From the NCBI GenBank assembly GCA_044222685.1, contig JBGAMU010000148.1:1-16134 (forward strand): 16,134 bases of DNA, read 5' to 3'. Positions 13,591-16,134 of the stretch are shown here, piece by piece. The position numbers and the translations under genes were made by a program. Below the pieces are notes generated by a model. That model was given only the letters and a program-made list of their open reading frames with translations. It did no database searches and was not told the DNA's origin. The stretch is from JAEUPI01 sp044222685. GTDB taxonomy: Bacteria > Pseudomonadota > Gammaproteobacteria > Burkholderiales > Burkholderiaceae_C. Numbering within the stretch: the stretch's first letter is position 1; each line of letters begins with the position of its first letter.

Positions 13591-16134
13591 GCGGCGGGTG
13601 GGCGCCGGGCGTCGAGCAGATGCAGCGCGGCACGCACGATCGCCGCCGCATCGACACCGAAGAATCCGCGCAGCTGCTGCCGCGTGTCGCTGCGGCCGAA
13701 GCCGTCGGTGCCGAGCGTGAGGTAGGGCGCGTCGATGTACTCGGCGATCAGCTGTGGCCAGGCACGCACGTAGTCGGTGGCGGCCAGCACCGGCGTGTCG
13801 CCGCCGAGCAGCCGCTGCACGTGGCAGGTTTCGCCCGCCGCAGCGCCGCCGGAAAGGGCGCGCTGCTGCAGCGCGCGCGCATCACGCGCGAGTTCGCTGA
13901 AGCTGGTGGCGCTGAACACTTCGCAGGCCACGCCATGCTCGCCGGCCAGCACGTCGGCGGCGCGCTGCACCTCGCGCAGGATCGCACCCGAGCCGAGCAG
14001 GCGGATCGCGCGCCCGCCGGCACGGCCCGCCACGCTGCGCACGCGGTACAGGCCACGCAGCAGGTCGTCGCGCACAGCGCCGTCGGCCAGGCTCGGCATC
14101 GGGTAGCTCTCGTTCATCAGCGTGAGGTAGTGGAACTCGTCGCGCTGCTCGACCAGCATGCGCGTGAGGCCGTGTTCGAGGATCACCGCCACCTCGCCGG
14201 CATAGGCCGGGTCCCAGGCCACGCAGTTGGGCACCATCGATGCCATCACCACGCTGGAGCCGTCCTGGTGCTGCAGGCCCTCGCCGCCGAGCGTGGTGCG
14301 CCCGGCCGTGGCGCCGAACAGGAAGCCGCGCGCGCGCTGGTCGGCGGCGGCCCAGATCAGGTCGCCGACACGCTGGAAGCCGAACATCGAGTAGTAGATG
14401 TAGACCGGCAGCATCGGCAGCCCGTGCACCGCGTAGCTGGTGGCGGCGGCGATCCACGAACTCAGCGCGCCGGCTTCGTTGATGCCTTCCTCGAGCAGCT
14501 GGCCGTCGGCGGCCTCGCGGTAGTACAGCATCGAGCCGGCGTCCTCGGGCTCGTAGAGCTGGCCCTCGGGGCTGTAGATGCCGACCTGGCGGAACAGGCT
14601 CGCCATGCCGAAGGTGCGCGCCTCGTCGGCGACGATCGGCACGATGCGCGGGCCCAGCGTGGGATCCTTCAGCAGCCCGGCCAGCAGGCGCACCGCCGCC
14701 ATCGTGGTGCTCATCTCCTTGCCGTCGGCGGCCAGCGCGAAGGCGCCCCAGCCCTGCACCGGCGGCACCGGCAGCACCGGCGCGCGCGCATTGCGCAGCG
14801 GCAGCGCACCGCCGAGCGCGGCACGGCGCTCGCGCAGGTATCGCAGCTCGGCGCTGCCTTCGGCGGGGCGATGGAAGCTCAGGCGCGCCACCTCGTCGTC
14901 CGACAGCGGCAGCGCGAAGCGGTCGCGAAACGCGCGCAGCGCGTCGACATCCAGCTTCTTGGCCTGGTGCGAGGTCATGCGGCTCTCGCCGGCGCCGCCC
15001 ATGCCGAAGCCCTTCTTGGTCTTGGCCAGGATCACCGTCGGCCGCCCGGCGTGCGCCTTGGCCTCGGCGAACGCGGCGTACAGCTTGCGGAAGTCGTGCC
15101 CGCCGCGGTGCAGCGCGTCGATCTCGGCCTCGCTCATGTGCGACACCAGCGCCTGCACGGCCGGGTCCTGGCGGAAGAAGTGCTCGATGTTGTAGGCGCC
15201 GTCGTTGGCGCCCAGCGTCTGGTACTGGCCGTCGACGGTGCGCGACAGCGCGCGCAGCAGCACGTGGTCGGTGTCGCGCGCGAAGAGGGCGTCCCAGTCG
15301 GAGCCCCACAGCACCTTGATCACGTTCCAGCCGGCACCGGTGAACAGGGCCTCGAGCTCCTGGATGATCTGGCCGTTGCCGCGCACCGGGCCGTCCAGGC
15401 GCTGCAGGTTGCAGTTGATGATGAAGGTCAGGTTGTCGAGCCGCTCGCGCGCGGCCAGCGTGAGGCCGGCGATCGACTCGGGCTCGTCCATCTCGCCGTC
15501 GCCGAATACGCCCCACACGTGACGACCCGCCGTGTCGACCAGGCCACGCGCAGCCAGGTAGCGCATGAAGCGCGCCTGGTACACCGCGTTCAGCGGGCCC
15601 AGGCCCATCGAGCCGGTGGGGAACTGCCAGAACTCGGGCATCAGCCAGGGGTGCGGGTACGAGCACAGCCCGCCGCCCGCCACCTCCTGCCGGTAGCGCG
15701 CCAGGTGCTCCTCGCTGAGCCGCCCTTCGAGGAAGGCACGCGCATAGACCCCCGGCGCCGAATGCGGCTGGAAGAACACCAGGTCGCTGTGCTGCCCGTC
15801 GGCGCTGCCACGGAAGAAGTGGTTGAAGCCGAGCTCGAAGATCTCAGCGGCCGACGCGTAGCTCGCGATGTGGCCGCCCAGCTCGCCGTAGGCCTGGTTG
15901 GCGCGCACCACCATCGCCAGCGCGTTCCAACGCATCAGCGCGGTCAGCCGCTCCTCGATGCGCAGGTCGCCAGGGTAGCTGCCCTGGCGCTCGAGCGGAA
16001 TGGTGTTGCGATAGGCCGAGAACGGCTGCGCCTGCGGCACGATGCCGAGCTCGTGCGCCAGCTCCTGCAGGCGCTCCAGCAGGTACAGCCCGCGCGGCGC
16101 CCCGGCGCCGGCGACCGCGGCGCGCAGCGCGTCG
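13587..16134 (-). CDS. aceE: Pyruvate dehydrogenase-type E1, homodimeric (AceE-like), 5' end missing
   Basis: The frame runs off the right edge; 848 residues are visible and, by comparison with E. coli AceE, about 20-40 N-terminal residues are missing. The thiamine diphosphate motif GDGEMDEPE (15477-15503) ending in INCNLQ near 15402 is perfect. Histidines equivalent to E. coli AceE His106 (GGHIAS, 15870-15872), His142 (15762-15764) and His407 (SHQAKK, 14967-14969) are present. The transketolase-like middle (ADEARTFGMASLFRQVGIYS) and C-terminal LGTDGFGRSDTRQQLRGFF are conserved. The enzyme decarboxylates pyruvate or a close 2-oxo acid and passes the acyl group to an E2 lipoyl domain. Oddities: the protein ends about 25 residues earlier than AceE, QGH is changed to QPH before the second active-site His, and no E2 or E3 gene follows, but an exporter instead. 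It may therefore be a paralogue, for example of the MdeB (2-oxobutyrate) type, and the symbol names the family. Confidence 0.95.
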   Translation of the reverse strand, partial: DALRAAVAGAGAPRGLYLLERLQELAHELGIVPQAQPFSAYRNTIPLERQGSYPGDLRIEERLTALMRWNALAMVVRANQAYGELGGHIASYASAAEIFELGFNHFFRGSADGQHSDLVFFQPHSAPGVYARAFLEGRLSEEHLARYRQEVAGGGLCSYPHPWLMPEFWQFPTGSMGLGPLNAVYQARFMRYLAARGLVDTAGRHVWGVFGDGEMDEPESIAGLTLAARERLDNLTFIINCNLQRLDGPVRGNGQIIQELEALFTGAGWNVIKVLWGSDWDALFARDTDHVLLRALSRTVDGQYQTLGANDGAYNIEHFFRQDPAVQALVSHMSEAEIDALHRGGHDFRKLYAAFAEAKAHAGRPTVILAKTKKGFGMGGAGESRMTSHQAKKLDVDALRAFRDRFALPLSDDEVARLSFHRPAEGSAELRYLRERRAALGGALPLRNARAPVLPVPPVQGWGAFALAADGKEMSTTMAAVRLLAGLLKDPTLGPRIVPIVADEARTFGMASLFRQVGIYSPEGQLYEPEDAGSMLYYREAADGQLLEEGINEAGALSSWIAAATSYAVHGLPMLPVYIYYSMFGFQRVGDLIWAAADQRARGFLFGATAGRTTLGGEGLQHQDGSSVVMASMVPNCVAWDPAYAGEVAVILEHGLTRMLVEQRDEFHYLTLMNESYPMPSLADGAVRDDLLRGLYRVRSVAGRAGGRAIRLLGSGAILREVQRAADVLAGEHGVACEVFSATSFSELARDARALQQRALSGGAAAGETCHVQRLLGGDTPVLAATDYVRAWPQLIAEYIDAPYLTLGTDGFGRSDTRQQLRGFFGVDAAAIVRAALHLLDARRPPAA

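Noticed and set aside
12472..13725. 417-codon plus-strand frame
   Set aside because: Antisense to the MFS gene; composition typical of antisense frames.
13882..15666. 594-codon minus-strand frame inside E1
   Set aside because: Out of frame with the E1 gene and without domains, while the E1 frame matches AceE throughout.

Overview
The window is about 70% G+C, almost fully coding, and reads like a chromosomal segment of a betaproteobacterium in the Burkholderiales, near the Rubrivivax/Leptothrix/Roseateles group. This placement is inferred from base composition, the stand-alone PF04392-type substrate-binding protein, the homodimeric pyruvate dehydrogenase E1, and lipoproteins with a Cys-Gly-Gly-Gly start followed by a proline-rich linker. 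No marker gene in the window proves it. Ten protein genes are supported. I see no rRNA, tRNA, CRISPR array, insertion sequence, phage gene or replication origin.

Layout. (1) 1-317, minus: start of a proline-rich lipoprotein whose 3' part lies off the left edge. (2) 450-3698, minus: large soluble hybrid histidine kinase (four PAS, one GAF, kinase core, receiver). (3) 3917-4897, plus: periplasmic substrate-binding protein, divergent from the kinase across a 218-bp interval that holds two adjacent inverted repeats. (4) 4926-5528, minus: hemerythrin-like protein with a C-terminal membrane anchor. (5) 5677-7851, plus: multi-pass membrane protein fused to a spermidine-synthase-like domain, interrupted by an assembly gap of 43 N. 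(6) 7891-9807, minus: OPT-family transporter. (7) 9873-11243, plus: lipoprotein alpha/beta hydrolase with an extra C-terminal beta domain. (8) 11342-12259, plus: family 2 glycosyltransferase. (9) 12388-13590, minus: Bcr/CflA-like MFS efflux protein. (10) 13587-16134, minus: pyruvate dehydrogenase-type E1, start off the right edge.

Organisation. Most genes look like single units on alternating strands. The only tight coupling is E1 to MFS, which overlap by four bases (ATGA). Convergent pairs (4897/4926, 7851/7891, 12259/12388) each have a G+C-rich inverted repeat between or near them that could end transcription in both directions, though none has a T-run. No gap without a gene exceeds 300 bases; the longest is 3699-3916.

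Nothing here forms an obvious new defence or mobile system. The points most worth a second look are the orphan E1 with a shortened C-terminus coupled to an exporter, the kinase/substrate-binding-protein divergent pair with its palindromes, the hydrolase's C-terminal domain, and the probably overestimated assembly gap in the membrane protein.
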